Shown here: in pieces, positions 39,636 through 53,800 of the stretch | Layout: the number at the start of each line of letters is the position of its first letter | Numbering within the stretch: the first letter of the stretch is position 1 | NCBI GenBank assembly: GCA_963662155.1 | Contig: OY759263.1 | Coordinates: 21,691,484-21,755,483 of the forward strand | Source of the DNA: Lamellibrachia columna | Taxonomy: Eukaryota > Annelida > Polychaeta > Sabellida > Siboglinidae | Length of the DNA: 64,000 nt | Direction of reading: 5' to 3' | Translations under genes and position numbers: made by a program | The notes under the pieces: generated by a model | Told to the model about the DNA's origin: nothing | The model's database searches: none | What the model saw: the letters and a program-made list of their open reading frames with translations, nothing else

Positions 39636-40154
39636 GAATGTATTGACCACCCTATAGGCAGCGGCTAATAGAATCAACAACCAAATCCTAAGCAGCCTTG
39701 AAGCTGGACAAACCAACCATACAATAGCTGCAGGTAATATTCAAACAAATTAATTTCTACCCCTGGGCCCCCATGGATCCCCTGCCTACCCCCTATTGTC
39801 AGTTACATTCACCCTGGTGCAGAGTGTTTACCACAGAATCTGGGAAGCAGCTGTGAAACCACCTTCATACTACAATATAACAATTATGTGTTATTAAACC
39901 CAAATATCTGTGCAGGCCCCCCAGAGATGACTCCCAGTCATATCAGGTGAACACCCCTACATATAATGGCTCACTGCTGGGCTTCTATAAACAAACACAC
40001 AGGCTTGGCCAGCAATTAGTTACACTGGTCATTTCTGTCATTCACTGGCCATTATCAGTCCACTTTAAGGAGCTTATATTACTCCCACTATGGGGAATCT
40101 GTCCCATGGAATCATGTTTATGGAAAAATTTGTATTTAGTAAAACAACATAACT

Positions 40155-40216
40155 GCTGAGTGAACAGACACAGTGTGAATATTGTCCATGTTTTGAAATG
40201 GCAGCAAAAGGATTGG
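40155..40216 (-). mobile_element. SINE mid-body fragment (copy G)
   Basis: ctgagtgaac and ttttgaaatggcagcaaaag, then gattgga correspond to the part of copy B just 3' of its tRNA-like head, in minus orientation. Short and diverged. Confidence 0.5.
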
Positions 40217-40847
40217 ATATAATTTTATAAAAAAGTAATATAAAAAACGTTTTAATGACATGGACCTTTCATAATTAATTTAATTTTGATTTATTAACAT
40301 GTTAAATTGTTAACATATTATTACTTATTCTAATGGCAAATTTATTTATATATTAATAGTGGTGTGTTTTGCATGCAATTGACATTTAGCAAAACCTACG
40401 CATTTCACGTGTGTAACATGAAAATGCTATTTGTTATAATTTATAATTTAATTTAAAATTTATAAACACTGTAAAATTTTGCCATAATACAATGACAGAC
40501 ACATTTTATTACTGATAAATGTTTCGTTTTAAAAACAGCCCAAAAACAGCTCAACAGGCTGTATCCACAGAAGACAAGTCAAGACAATGGTTTCTTTATC
40601 TACAGCTCACTTACCAACTCTCACTCGGCCTCGTGAATCCACCGAGAAGAGAGTCTGGCCACAGAGGCGTGGTCTCGTTGTTACCCGCTGATACCACTCC
40701 ATTGTGTGTGAAGCACCCTTAGCCAACCCGTCATCATCGTGATGCTAAACTAAGCATTTTTTGACTGATTTAACTTTTCAGTCAGATAATCAAAGTTATT
40801 TGGATAATCAAAGCTATTTCGAATTGCATCATATCAACTGATAAAAA

Positions 40848-41623
40848 CAGGGTTGAAAAAATCATGATTTTTTTTTAAATAAAAAAAATAGATTTTTTTA
40901 ATTTAAATTGGATTTTTTTATTTATTTATTTATTTTTTAATCTGGTATATAGACATTTATATAAATGCTTAAATTTATAAACTCTTTCAAAGGTGTTCTA
41001 TTCAAATCGATTTGCGTTCTTGTCTTAACAGAGGGTACATGATTTTTGCTTATATAAAGACATTAGACAATGTCCACAAGGCCTCACCCCCTGTAGTTGC
41101 ATAATCTGTCTTGGAAAGGAAAGCATGATGTGTGTCTGTGGCTGTAGCAGTGCTAATTATTGTTTGCTGAGAGGGTGGATTAGCACCTGTCCAGGGCTCT
41201 GTGTACTCTACTGGTTTCTAACCAGTATTAAACAATCAACATACTGAATTGGTAACAACTAGCAGGAGCTCTAAGTGGACTCAGGGCTTCTGACTAGAAA
41301 AGATACTTCCTCTGGAAGACAAGTTTGTGTGGCTTCACTGCATTCAGAAAGGGAATAGCTCAAACATACACAATGTCATAAAATATCTGACTATCAGGCT
41401 ATCTGGTGTCAATACAGCTACCCAAGTGTGCGCATTTTGTGTTTTGTATTAAAAAACATACAAAACTTTGTCGATCTCGATGCTTGTAAACAATTATTTG
41501 TGTTAAATTCATATAAATCAGCGATTAAAAAAACCGGAAGTAAAAAAATAATAAATCAATGATTTATTTTGGAGTGATTTAAATCAATGATTTAAATAAA
41601 ATGATTTAAATCAAACAACACTG
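40848..41623. mobile_element. Non-autonomous hAT-type DNA transposon (776 bp) with 8-bp target duplication
   Basis: The left end CAGGGTTG and the right end CAACACTG (reverse complement CAGTGTTG) match at 7 of 8 positions. The flanks gataaaaa (40840-40847) and gataaaag (41624-41631) are an 8-bp target-site duplication with one mismatch. An 8-bp duplication with ends beginning CAG.GTTG is the known signature of the hAT superfamily. Inner flanks are rich in aaatcatgattt/atttaaatcatt type sequence, extending the inverted repeats. No transposase frame is present, so it would have moved with an enzyme supplied in trans. Confidence 0.85.
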
Positions 41624-43838
41624 GATAAAAGTAACTCTTATTTTATGAGTTATCAAATGCCTGGATGACATCATAATTATCTAATAATATTATAATTTCT
41701 ATCACAATGAAACCCCACTCTGCACCCAGACGAAGATGTGTGCGACGAGCCACAGCGCGGAGCCTGGATAATTGAGGCTGTGTCTAGAGATGTTGCTTAA
41801 TTTCATGCAAGCAGCAACGTTTTCTGTTGCATTTAGAAAGTTGATTGATGCGTATCAGAAATTATGCACCCAGGAAATTACACTTGCAACTTTGCAGGGA
41901 GCACCTTTTTGATGACGGTTTCAATTTACATCTCATTACTGACTGAATAATTTCATTTAGCAGCCTACTGTACTGGTACATGCAATGAAGGGTTACATAA
42001 AGGTACCAAATCTGACTGTATTTATCGTAAATATCAGGTTACAAAAAACTGACATAGCATAAACTATACCTAATGATATATTCTAACACCTTTGACCTTT
42101 CAAACGTGTCTTAGTAATCTAATTTAGCTATTATCTGCAAACGAACATCAATCTTGCAGTTCAACATGATATTCAGACAGAAACTTTCAAACTAAACAGA
42201 TCACAGTTAATTTATATTTAAAAATTATGGTTAATTAAAACACAATTGGGTAGTCAGTACGTCAGATGAGATGTGTCAAACTATTTAACATGATTTTACA
42301 ATAAAGACTAACAGACTTAGGGTTTAAGGGTTCTAATCTCATGGTACAAACCCTAACTTAACCAGTCCCCTACATAACACAGAGCTTTCGAGAAACAAGA
42401 ATTTCACGGATGTGTATTAGCAAAACCAGGGTAGCATAAAAACCACTATAAAATAGCCACCTATGTATTCATAAACCTTTCATCACAACTCATGGGCCCA
42501 GGTACACCTGCATGGCAATAATGGTCACTTTGTAACACAGGCTTCAAGCAGAATTAATTTCCAATGGGCTACTGACAGCCCATGGAAGATTACAAATAGT
42601 GGTTGATATCTGCCAGATGTGTCTGGTCCTTCCAGCCAGACACCAGGGCTTAACACAAACCACAACATATGCCCCTCCCCCCACCACACTTAGGTGTCTA
42701 CTGTCACTCTGACCTGAACACATAACATGGATTTAGCACCAATGGGCCATAAACCCCAGATGTTGAGATTTCCACACTTCTCTGGATATGTTTACTTATG
42801 ATATGGAGGAGTGAACTCAAGTGATATGGGAACCACTCCATTTATTATTATTATATTATTATTAATATGGAAGTTCTGCATACTGAGTAAACAAATAAGG
42901 TATCGCTGGACCATGTCTAATACACTATAATTGATACACAAGGAAGTCAATCAATACTCGTCATGGATCAGTGACATGCCCAATGATAACGTTGCATAAT
43001 TGTTTTGGTCAGTAGCTGAGTTGACCAAATATGATTCACTTTCTATGGTGTCTCACAGCTGCTGCATAGTGGCAGTGGCTCTTCGTAAATAGGATTAGGA
43101 CAGATTGTATGGCCAGTGATTTGTTTATAGCAATTTCACAATTAGTGATACAATTGCTGGTGTGCTGCCTTAATTGCTGGTTAAGTGCTGGTTAATCTGT
43201 TTATTGAATAATGGCTTTGATTTGATATATCTCAATGATACATGTGAATGTGTTTCATGCACATGTGTCGAAACAGACATTGGTCAAGTATTTCAGCGAG
43301 TTGACCAAGCACGGACCGATGGATGGACAGGCTTTGCATTACCAAATATAATTATTGACATACATCCGATATACACGAGTAGCTCTCTGGCTATTTCTTT
43401 CAAACAGTGTGCATATTAGGAAATTTTATGAAGATAAATGTCTATAGGCCATATTAATTAATGTGTACAGTCCCTATTAATTAATGTTAAACTCACAATG
43501 TTAAACACATGATATCATTCAGGACATAACACTCCCAGAATGCATATGTAGAATGTGATTGTGAGAAAGTGTTAAGAAACAGACATGGCATATACTTTAG
43601 AACATTTGGCATAAATGGACAATGCATAATGGTTGTGAATGTTGAAAGTACCAGATACTTAAAGGTGCTAAATAAATTTGATTTTTTGCTGGTTTCATTT
43701 GAAATTAAGTTTGCGAAAAACCAAACCTACCTACTATCCATTACAACATGCTGATCAAAATGCTAAAAAAATCACGATTTTGTTCTATTTTGATCCCTAC
43801 CAGATTTAAAATGTCAAATATCTAAAATATCTAAATTA
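41624..43838. other. Intron 1 stretch, no recognisable gene
   Basis: A segment near 42270-42310 (tttaacatgattttacaata) echoes repeats near 20.5 and 23.85 kb. Otherwise nothing nameable. Confidence 0.5.
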
Positions 43839-44164
43839 CTGCCGGGGCATTCCATATCAAGTCAATCAAGAATTTACATGACCGTCTTAAATTTTGATGA
43901 AACCTGGTGTGTTTGTCTGTGTTCATGGGTCCATCTTACCAACCAAGTTTCAGCTCAATCTGACCTTCCTTTCCAGAGATAGAGGTCATCAAAGTTTGAC
44001 CCGACCTTGACTACTTCACGACCTTGCAGGTGTAATAACTCCTCTCCTAGGTAACCTACATATGCGACAAACAAAAATGTGAAAAACATGTTTTTTGTTT
44101 AATATTTGACCTTTGACCTGACCTAGCAAAAATCATGTAACCTCAGATTTTTTTATATGTCGAA

Positions 44165-44237
<73 letters not shown>

Positions 44238-44627
44238 CTTCTACATAAAAAAAATCAAACAAATCTGAGGTTACATGATTTTTGCTAAGCAAGGTCAAAG
44301 ATTAAAAAAACACAATGTTTTTAACATTCTTGTTTGTGTTTTTTGTCTACAAATATAGACATTTATCAAAGCTTTAAAATGACACCAACATCACATATGT
44401 ATGTTACCTAGGAGAGGAGTTATAACACCTGGAAGGTCGTTGTAGTCAAGGTCGGGTCAAACTTTGATGACCTCTATCTCTGGAAAGAAAGGTCACATTG
44501 ACTTGAAATTTGGGTGGGAACATTGACTTATGAACATAAACTAACACACAAAATTTCATCAAAATTGAAGATGGTCATGTAAATTTCACCCTGTTTTTGA
44601 TTGATTTGGCATGGAATGCCCCTGCCA
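43839..44627. mobile_element. Long foldback element (789 bp), TA target, (TA)n at its centre
   Basis: The two halves are inverted, diverged copies: ggggcattccat, catgtaaattc, tttgatgaaa, gatagaggtcatcaaagttt, gacccgaccttgact, ggagaggagttat and tgaggttacatgatttttgc all recur in inverse order on the other side of a 66-bp (TA)n tract (44167-44232). Ends read TA|CTGCCGGGGCATTCC and, inverted, TA|TGGCAGGGGCATTCC, consistent with a TA duplication as made by Tc1/mariner-type transposases. There is no coding capacity. Confidence 0.85.
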
Positions 44628-47600
44628 TAACCACTGATTGGGGGGAGGGGGGCTATGTATGAACCAATAGGCTCCCTGCCCCAAACCCGTAAAGGAGGTA
44701 TTTAATGAACAAAGTCAATTCTTTCGATGATTTGAAAAAAATGTATTTAATCGATTGCAGATGTTACATAAACTATTCACACACTACATATTTGGACACA
44801 GATGAACCAGATTTGCGATAGGATAAATCAGGAAGCAGTTTTAAACAGTTATCTATTTCCATAACTTGCACATGTCATCAGACACAGTTAACATAATATT
44901 GTATTCTTGGTCTCTCCATCAACACATCCCTAACATCAATTATTATGCTGCCAACATATCAATAGAAATCAATCCAGTTGAATCTACCCATAGAGACTAG
45001 TGGTTAGATTTCTACAGATGTCACTACTCAGATTACTGAGTAAACTGGGCACTTTGTTGCTCACAAATGTTTACACTGCCCAGTGACTGAGAGACAACAA
45101 CCAACTTAGTGCAATTTCAGGACTGAGTAGTTTTCCAATGGAATAGTCCTATCTGCTATGAGCACAACACACAGTGCCTGAATAATGCTCAAGTGACGAT
45201 GGCCAAGATCTACTTGGAAGTCTCCACTGCACAACTCAAGAACTTCTAATGGGGTATCCAAATTGATCTAGCTTTGTTCTCGTACAGTCAGAGTATTGAG
45301 TCACTTCCATCACAGTAAGTAACTGCCAAGATAACAGGGATGATGCCACATATAGCGACACTGATTTTCTGCGATTGCGGAAAACGGACAGAATCGATGG
45401 TTGCAGCACATTTGTGCCATCATATTGTGTCATTCGTCATATACAACTGATGTTCCGCAACATAAATTGCCTCCCATTCATTGTCTTATTGTCCACTAGG
45501 CAGTTTGCTCGCAGAGTAGTAATTATTTATTATTTTAAAAACAAAAATCAGTCTCCCTACACATTTAATCTAATACTAGTGACAGATGTGCAGCATGTGT
45601 TAGACTTGGTGAACATTTATTTTATGTCTAAAATGAAGGTTGAAATATTGCTTTAAATAAAAGTGATAATGTACCATTCAGTTTCTGGCTTTAAATTTAC
45701 ATTTGTTTAATGATAGTGATAAATTAAATGTTTTTTTGGTAATATGAGTGTGCATACATAGAAATTTCAATAGATAATTAAATGTTTTTCATACTTGACA
45801 ACAAAGACATTGTAATTGCCTTTTTCAGCCATAGTGATTTTGAATGAATACACTTTGATTTAAGAGACTATGAAATATTATGGCATTAAAAAATCTCTGA
45901 TCAGGCCTTGATGCTGACATGATGACAAAGGGAAATAATCAATTAATAATCGCTAAGACAGATGATTCCTTTCCCGGTGGGAGGGGATATTAATTAACAA
46001 GTCATTTATCATCCGGACAATACAGACCTTAAAAGAATGATCTTAAATTACCAATCATTTTTGAAGTGCCATTCATTTCTTTATCTCCTCTATGACAAAA
46101 TACAAACAAGAAGATAAATGGTTTTAATAAATGGAACAAGAATATGAGACATTGTGATATCAGCAGGGTACATAATATTTTATTTCCCCTTTGAACATAG
46201 TTTTGGGGAGACTGAAATTGCCAATATATGTTATATATTATATATACTACTCTGGGCACTTGAGTAGGGTGTTGACATTACCAGGGTATAAACATCTGCA
46301 AGTGATTTGTGTCAGATGGGGGGGTGTATGAAATCATGATCCTAATGGGATATCATCTAGCATGCACAGACAGGTACTGTTTACCCTAGAGGGTGTCTGT
46401 TGGGGGTGGACACAGTCTGCTACACATGGCATGCATGCATAGGAGTCCTAGTTCATTCATTCAATCTTATCCTCTTGGGAGGTAGTTAGCAGAATTGTTT
46501 GAGCAGCCTCATTGATACTTCTGCAGTGGCTCATGAGAGATGGGAGTCCAGTAGGTGGTTTCTGATGCTCCACCACCTAGACCAAGGTGCCCCTTTGGGG
46601 TCCTAGTGAACACTCAACAGGGCATAAGCCACAGAGCATTTTCCCACTGGTGGTCATGTTAATGTTTTGTCTGATTATAAGAAAACTGGACTATCAAAAA
46701 TTCAGAAAAAAATCACCGCCATCATGTCATTGATATTCTGAAAGGTTCATCAAAATCATCTCCCTACAGCTTTTTTAATTGTGTTGCAAATGCGCCTACC
46801 GTCAAAACTGGACGTTTTTGCCAAATTATATTGTTTTGGGAATGTTCCAACTAAAATGCCTGTGTCTTCGAATCCACTTCATACTGCAACATCTCACTGC
46901 CAGAGGTGCAAGATTTCGAATATTCCAACCTTGCTGGCTGAACACAGTTGCTTCTTGGCAAATAAAATCACTGAAATCTGCAATTTTTTTTAGGCACCTC
47001 ATTCGTCTGTAGGACTTCTATAAGCCTAACTGTGGTCTAACCCCAATACTGCCAGCGATAGTGACTCACAGATGTGGGTAAATGATGCTGGTTTAGAACT
47101 ACATGTGTAACCAGATATTATGGCAGCTATGCATGTGCAAATATATCTGCAGTACACAAACAGATATCCACTGCTAGTGTGACCATGGTCAGCACATTAT
47201 ATGACAACACTCTAGACCTAAAATCAATATTCAACACTCTAGACCTAAAATCAATATTCAGACACCAAGGAGAATTTACTTTGGAACCTTGAATATTCAC
47301 ATGGACACATTACTATGCCAACATCCTGAACTTTGACCTCTGAAGAGACAACACAAATAGCCTAATTCTCACCAGGTTCATTCCAGGCATTCCACCTGTC
47401 ACCAGAGTTGAACTTAAAATGAAAGTTGATCTGGAGAAGTAATTTCTGGAATCAGAACTCAATTTCTATTACCCACACTGCTCAGTTGCAAAATAAAAAT
47501 ATATTTATAGGACTGCAGAAAATGCAAAGATACCTCTAACGTTGCAGACATCTAACTAGTGATGACATGGTAAAAGCTGAATATCGCTTTTTATAAATCG

Positions 47601-48610
47601 GAGAACATTCCCCCCAACCATTCTAAACCATGGTCCTATGTACAAGACCACAATTAATTTTGTCATTTGTGAGAATTTTGCTCCTTTTCTACAATTTTCT
47701 CTCAACTTGCAAAGCATATTACTAATCAATTAACTTTAACTTGATATTAATAAAAGTGACACACGTAATTCCCCCCCAGAAATAACCTCCCAGTACCTGA
47801 AACTACTAAATGTTGACTGTGCCAATAGTGGCTGATTTTCAACTGTTGCAGAGAATTCTTCCTAATGGCCCATGCTAATTGTCCAGCAATCAGCAACTGT
47901 CCATTGCCATCAAGTGAAAGTTCTAATGCAGTATTTAGTACAGACCACATTAACTCTATTCATTTCATCCACACAGAAGTGCTCTAAATAGAATGGTCAA
48001 CACACAAGTAACTCTATGTACAGGTAATGGCAAATTAATTGTACAAGAAGTGTTGGGCCACTAACATATTGCAGCTCCACAGGAGAATGCTGATTACTGA
48101 ATTTACTATGACAAAATCAATTTCACTAAAAGTAAACATAATGCATAGTTTAGGCTAAGCTCATTCTTAGGCTAAGCATTTGGGTTTCTGGAACTGAGTT
48201 CAACCTGGGTAATCACACTTTCTCGGGTGCCTGAGGGTTTATGTGCTATGGAAGTTTTATTATTATTAATAATAACAATATTACTATTCTATGAGTATGA
48301 CCAGGGACTGTGCACCTGTTCCTGCTGAGAGTCACACTGGACCTTATAATATATTATGTGCGCGCTGTGAGACCGTCCACACATAAAGCATTTTATTATG
48401 AGCCAGTGACAATAGATGGAGATAATTATTTCCGGTCTCTTATAAAGCTATGGCTGGTTATGAAACCCAAGACTTGGGCTGTCCACTGAAGGTGATCATT
48501 GTGTCCATGGCAGATGTTTACATGGGGCAAGGCTTTTTTATAGGTCTACCCCAGGAGGGAACTTACAATGTTTTCTTTCACTCACTAGGAATGCAAAAAT
48601 TTAGTTTTTA
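44628..48610. other. Intron 1 stretch
   Basis: A perfect 27-bp direct duplication at 47205-47258 (core aacactctagacctaaaatc). No exon, RNA or transposon is recognised; the scattered short frames have no domains. Confidence 0.5.
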
Positions 48611-49232
48611 AACCGTAGAGTTCTGTGAGAATCGTCCAGTTCTGCAAGAGCCGTCGAGTCTGGTTACCACAGAAAATAGCGTTGTAGGATGTGCAATGAA
48701 GTAATGCCGCAAAAAGCATAATATAATAATATACTATCCAGATAAATAACCAGTTTAGTCGCTACTAAGCCACATTTAGAAATAATTAGTACCACTCACT
48801 GCCAATCAGCACAATTAAACAAAAGTGAATATTGCAGTAAATGTAATTGATAAAATAAAAATAATAAGAACATTAAATGAGAAAAAAAATGTCAATTTTG
48901 TTTCTAAGCATATTCACGTTTAACATTGACAGGATTTTTTCCCATTCATCTATTGTCCTCTGTGAGAATGACTTTGTGAGTGATTCATGAAAATATATGA
49001 AATAGAAATTACTCTTTTATGGTAACCACTTTTATCTGGGTAGAATATTATATTATATTATTATCTGGGTAGTATATTATATTATTATATAGGTAGTATA
49101 TTATATTTTTGGGGCATTACTTTGCTGCACATCCTACAATGCTATTTTCAGTGCCAGTGGTAACCAGACTCGATCGATCTCGCCTAACTGGAAGGTTCTT
49201 GCAGATCTCGATAAGTTCTGCCGTTGATCACC
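48611..49232. mobile_element. Foldback / MITE-like element, about 620 bp
   Basis: Left-arm phrases gtcgagtctggttaccac, gaaaatagcgttgtaggatg, tgcaatgaagtaatgccg reappear inverted on the right as ggcattactttgctgca, catcctacaatgctattttc, gtggtaaccagactcgat. Outer parts (tctgcaagag...ccag) also pair. The centre is AT-rich with ttatatta repeats. There is no protein frame. Exact ends and target duplication are not resolved. Confidence 0.8.
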
Positions 49233-50544
49233 CTTTTGTCCACTAAGTTACTGTAGTGTGACCCCTCTGATGTCTGGGGTCACCCAGTTCACTGGGCTAA
49301 GCAAACAAAATGGCTCCATGAAACAACACAGACTCTCACATGTGCACTTGATACCTTTAAGCAGCCTATTTACATTTACAAAGTGTACAAATAAATGTCA
49401 ACACATTCCAAAACCAACTGATCACTCCAAAACTGAAGTGCCTAACAGTTACATACATCAAATGTAGAAGATCACAAGTCACACTTGACACAGTTCATTA
49501 AATGACATACACTGATGTTGCTAGTTACCGTTTTCTATAAAGAATGTCACTAGTTCTGTTTGTTTTCTTGTTATTGTGTTTCACAGAAACCATATTACAG
49601 AAGCATGTGCATGTTACATGAGAACACAATTATTACTGAATAATAACTAAATTATGACACAATAAACAAATTTGTTCCTTGACCTTAAGCGTTACAAACG
49701 TTACAAATGCAGTGCTTAAATGCACAGATGTTGGAATTTTAACAGGTTCCTCTATAATTACAAAGTTACAAAACGTAACAGGTTTTTACATCTTCATTTA
49801 AAAAACATACAATTGCAGATTGCACAAGGGCAAATTCTGTACCAACAAGACAGTGTCCTGAATACCAAAGAACAGGAAATTGGAGCATTTGCATTGACAC
49901 AGTACAGATGCAGCAAACACCTCATAGCCCTGCCCAAAATAACCACACCAGACCAGGCTGTGGGAGGTTATTGTTCCGGAACTGTGCATTCACACATGTA
50001 GGCCATTCAAAAATGTTGAACTTATATGAAAGCACCTGTGAGGTAGAACCTGGGCTGATGCAATGCAAGCAGCATATCATTGAGTTAAACTAGAAAGCTT
50101 TGTGGTAATAACTAGAACATGATCAGCACAGGCACATCTGTTTCCTGATGAGAATGCAGCTGAGTAGAACCATTACTACCAGATATGTGCTTAATGTTGC
50201 ATCCAAGCCATGGATTCATCATCTGCCATAAGCAAGTTCATCCGGTGAAATAATTTGTCAAACAAATTTGCCAATTCAGCAACAAAATAAAAATCTACAG
50301 ATTGGAGAAAAAAACTGCATTAAGTTATTTAATTTGTTTATTCTTATCTAAACATAGTCATGAACATTAAGTTCATATGTCCATTTTGCAAATTCATAAA
50401 ATTATGCCAAAAATTCTGAACGCAATTACCAAAAATTATCAACACAAGTCATTTTTATTCTTGCTGTACAGAAACTTAAATAGCATAAAAACAAAACTGT
50501 TGATGCATTACTTAAGTATAAGTCACACCTACAAACGTTTACAT
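49233..50544. other. Intron 1 stretch, no recognisable feature
   Basis: Plain intronic sequence. A 93-codon plus-strand frame at 49720-50001 has no domain or homology that I can name. Confidence 0.5.
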
Positions 50545-50868
50545 GGGGCGCGATAGCATACCAGTTAGAAGGCCGGACTCTCAATCGAGAGAACCCGGTT
50601 TCAAATCCCACCTTTGGCAAGTTTGATCACCCCACATTGCCACAGTTCACTCAGCTGTATAAATGAGTACCTGGCAATACAGACAGTGGTGGATATGTGA
50701 ACGAATAGCCTTCGCGCAGCAATTGCAGCGTGGCTGAATACTTCCCAAAGAAGTTGAGATGGCCTTGGAATGAACAGGTCTGCCAGGGGGTGAAGTGTAA
50801 AGCGCTTTGAGCAGTCCTATGGACCGGATACCGCGCTATATAAGAACATACCTTTACCTTTTTTTCAC
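50545..50868 (+). mobile_element. Full-length tRNA-derived SINE (copy C), opposite sense to EXT1
   Basis: Begins ggggcgcgatagcataccag (A-box-like), with a B-box-like segment ggtttcaaatccc about 35 nt later. The ~330-bp body is shared with copy B, and the tail reads gcgctttgagcagtcctatg, then gcgctatataagaacatacc. It looks the best preserved copy in the tail, although its B box departs from consensus by one inserted T. Confidence 0.93.
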
Positions 50869-53800
50869 AAAATGGTTTATTTGATAAAAATTTTGCTAGT
50901 GATTTAAAAAACAAATATTCTCCGGGTTTCCACCAAGTGTTGTTGTTGTTAAGAGAAACCAATGGTAATTGCAATGGTGACACAAAACAAATCTTTACAA
51001 AAAAATTGCTTTTAATTGTATAAGGAACAACTAACTCTTAAATCCATTGCTATCAACAGTCATAAGAATGGAATGCAATTCTTAGTGTTCAGTTTTACTA
51101 TATTACTTTGGCAAGTTCACAATTTCTCCCAACAGCCCTACAGATATACACCTTCACCCATATATCCTTGTGCATCTATACAGTAAAGGTATTGTACAGT
51201 AAATGAAACTGAGCACTGGTTATAGTGTTCATTAGCTACACCTGGCTTTGCAGGCATAGAGGCAATAACAGCTGGATGAACGAAATGGTCATAGTCTAGT
51301 GCAAATCTAATCTGGGAAGAAAACTAAATGCAGATAAATTTTCCCTGTATGAAACTGTGGTGGCAGTCTCTTCCTGTGAGGTAAGCAATACCACTTTCCC
51401 TATTAAAACACACCTTTCATGCTTGACAATGATGGATGGCAGTGTTGGGTCACAGAGGACATTCAAATAAACCACTCTGCAAAATATATCCAGCTATGAT
51501 AATATAACCCCAGCAAAAACACATTTCTACCTACACTAATAGATATTGCAATATCTCTGGTGTGGTGATCATTAATGTGCTTGGCTAGGCGGTTGTTTCA
51601 AGTGATATACTATGGGAACATGTTCAACCGTTGAACACATTATGTACACACACACACACACCCATCCAGCTTCTCATCTGAGCCATGTCTGTTTTTTACC
51701 AGTAGGTACTTGCCTAGTGTAGAGTCTGTAGACCCAGCCCAACTCAATGTTATCAACCTCCACCAAACTACCAAGTGTGGCACACAAGCCATCATGTTAA
51801 CCCTTGTTGTACGCAAATAGCAATAATCACCCTTAGATCAATAAATAATATATATTTCCATCCGATACTTGGTGAATGTGACTACAGGGATAATATTTCC
51901 CCACAGTCACATATATGTTCATTTAAATAATAATTCATTACTATTTATGAGTGTAAAGTCGTCAACGATTAAACATCAATTGCATGTCTGCAATAAGAAT
52001 GCCTGGCTTCAATTTAAAACAACCCACATTTGATGTGAGGGAATAAGGATGAATAGGGGTCATACGACTTGTCCCACTTTCTCATTCTGGGTGCTGAAAT
52101 TCGTAAAATATAAAAAGTTAACGTTTAAGACTGAATTATTCTGAAAGTATAGCAACCAGAAGCCTACTGAACGAATAGTTCATTGTCAGTATCCCTGATA
52201 ACATATGGTGACAATTTGGACATTGTACCATGACATAAAAATTAAATACAGACTGCTGAAATCCTTCTCGGAAATGAAACTGTTATTTTCCATTTTTGTT
52301 TATCCAGTATACCTATTGTCTTTTATCCTATCATACTTGAATTTTGCAAAGATAATCTGCACCAATATGTCTATATATTCTGCAAACAGATATGTAGTTT
52401 GTGAACTTCTTAAGTTTGCAGCACTTGAAAACAAATAAAAATAAAGGGTGCGTTTTTTGGGCGCTTACCCCCTGTTCACACCATAGGGCGTTACAGACAC
52501 AGTTTGCATGTAAATGCTAAGTTCTTTTGCAGAAGTGCTCAGGTATAGTTACTTATTCATTGGTTAAAATTTAAGCAAATTCTGAGACATCGATTTTTTT
52601 TATTTCCTGAATATTCGTTGATTTGCGACGGAATGACCCATATAACATTTCACTGTCACCTTATGAGCCTTACTTATACTCCTACTGAACACTGACAACT
52701 TTAAACTGAGTCTGCCTAGCCCTTTCGTTATAATACGGTTGCCAAGCTTGAGTTCTTAGAGACTTTGACCCGATAGAAGTATTCCTATTGTATATAACGT
52801 TACATTAATAAACACATGTATAATTACATAGCGGCAAGGTTTCCACATTTGACATAGATAGCAGCAACATTACAATTCTCAGTTATTAGACCATAACTGC
52901 CGTATCCAATGTCAATGACACTGATATTCTCCCTGACACTGTCTGTGGCCAAATCTGACCTATACAAGCAACATACGATACATTTCAAAAGAGGAAGACA
53001 ATATCTGTACTCAGACAGATAGTATTGATGCTTGAGAGGTATAGCAGCAGGCTCCTGAACAGGATCTGACATGAGCAGTCCACAGGCCTCTAGGTAGATA
53101 CCAAGTTCTGTGAAATAAATCAATCTCCCAGTAGGGTCAACCTTCAGAGAGCAGATTGAAGCAATGACCAGACCTAGCCCTCCAGATAAATGGCAAACTT
53201 GTTACTGACCATTGACTGATAAATAAATGGCATTGGTAATCACGTTACCGTCCATCAAATAAATGGCAAACATGCTACAGAACAACAACAAAACTGGCAA
53301 ACTTGTACTGATCAACAAATAAATTACTGACTGCCAAACAAATATCTAAGACTAGTACCCAACAAACTGATACAAGTTACTAGGCGCATGCAATTTCATC
53401 ATTCAAGAATAATTACTGACACACACATGCAACTCACCAAATATTTATTATAAAAATAGGAAAAAATTGACGCAAACTATTACATTCGGTTGTGCACTTG
53501 TGACTTTTATAGAACAATTTATAAGCAGGAAGAGCAATTTAGAAAAATCACAAATAGACCACTAGATAATGAATGCTAAAAGTTTTGTCTGCACCAAGCC
53601 CCACTGCCTGGAATATTTATCACCCTGTCATAGCACACAAAGGAGTCTGGAACACATGGCAGAGTCTAGCCAGTTGAACCAAGTGCAAGTCAGTTCTGGT
53701 CACACTCTGGTAATTATAACAGACATGTCTTCTTGGTCCAGTTAATGTATTCAGACCTGGCTATGAAATAAGCCACATTCATCACAGTAGGACCTTGCTC

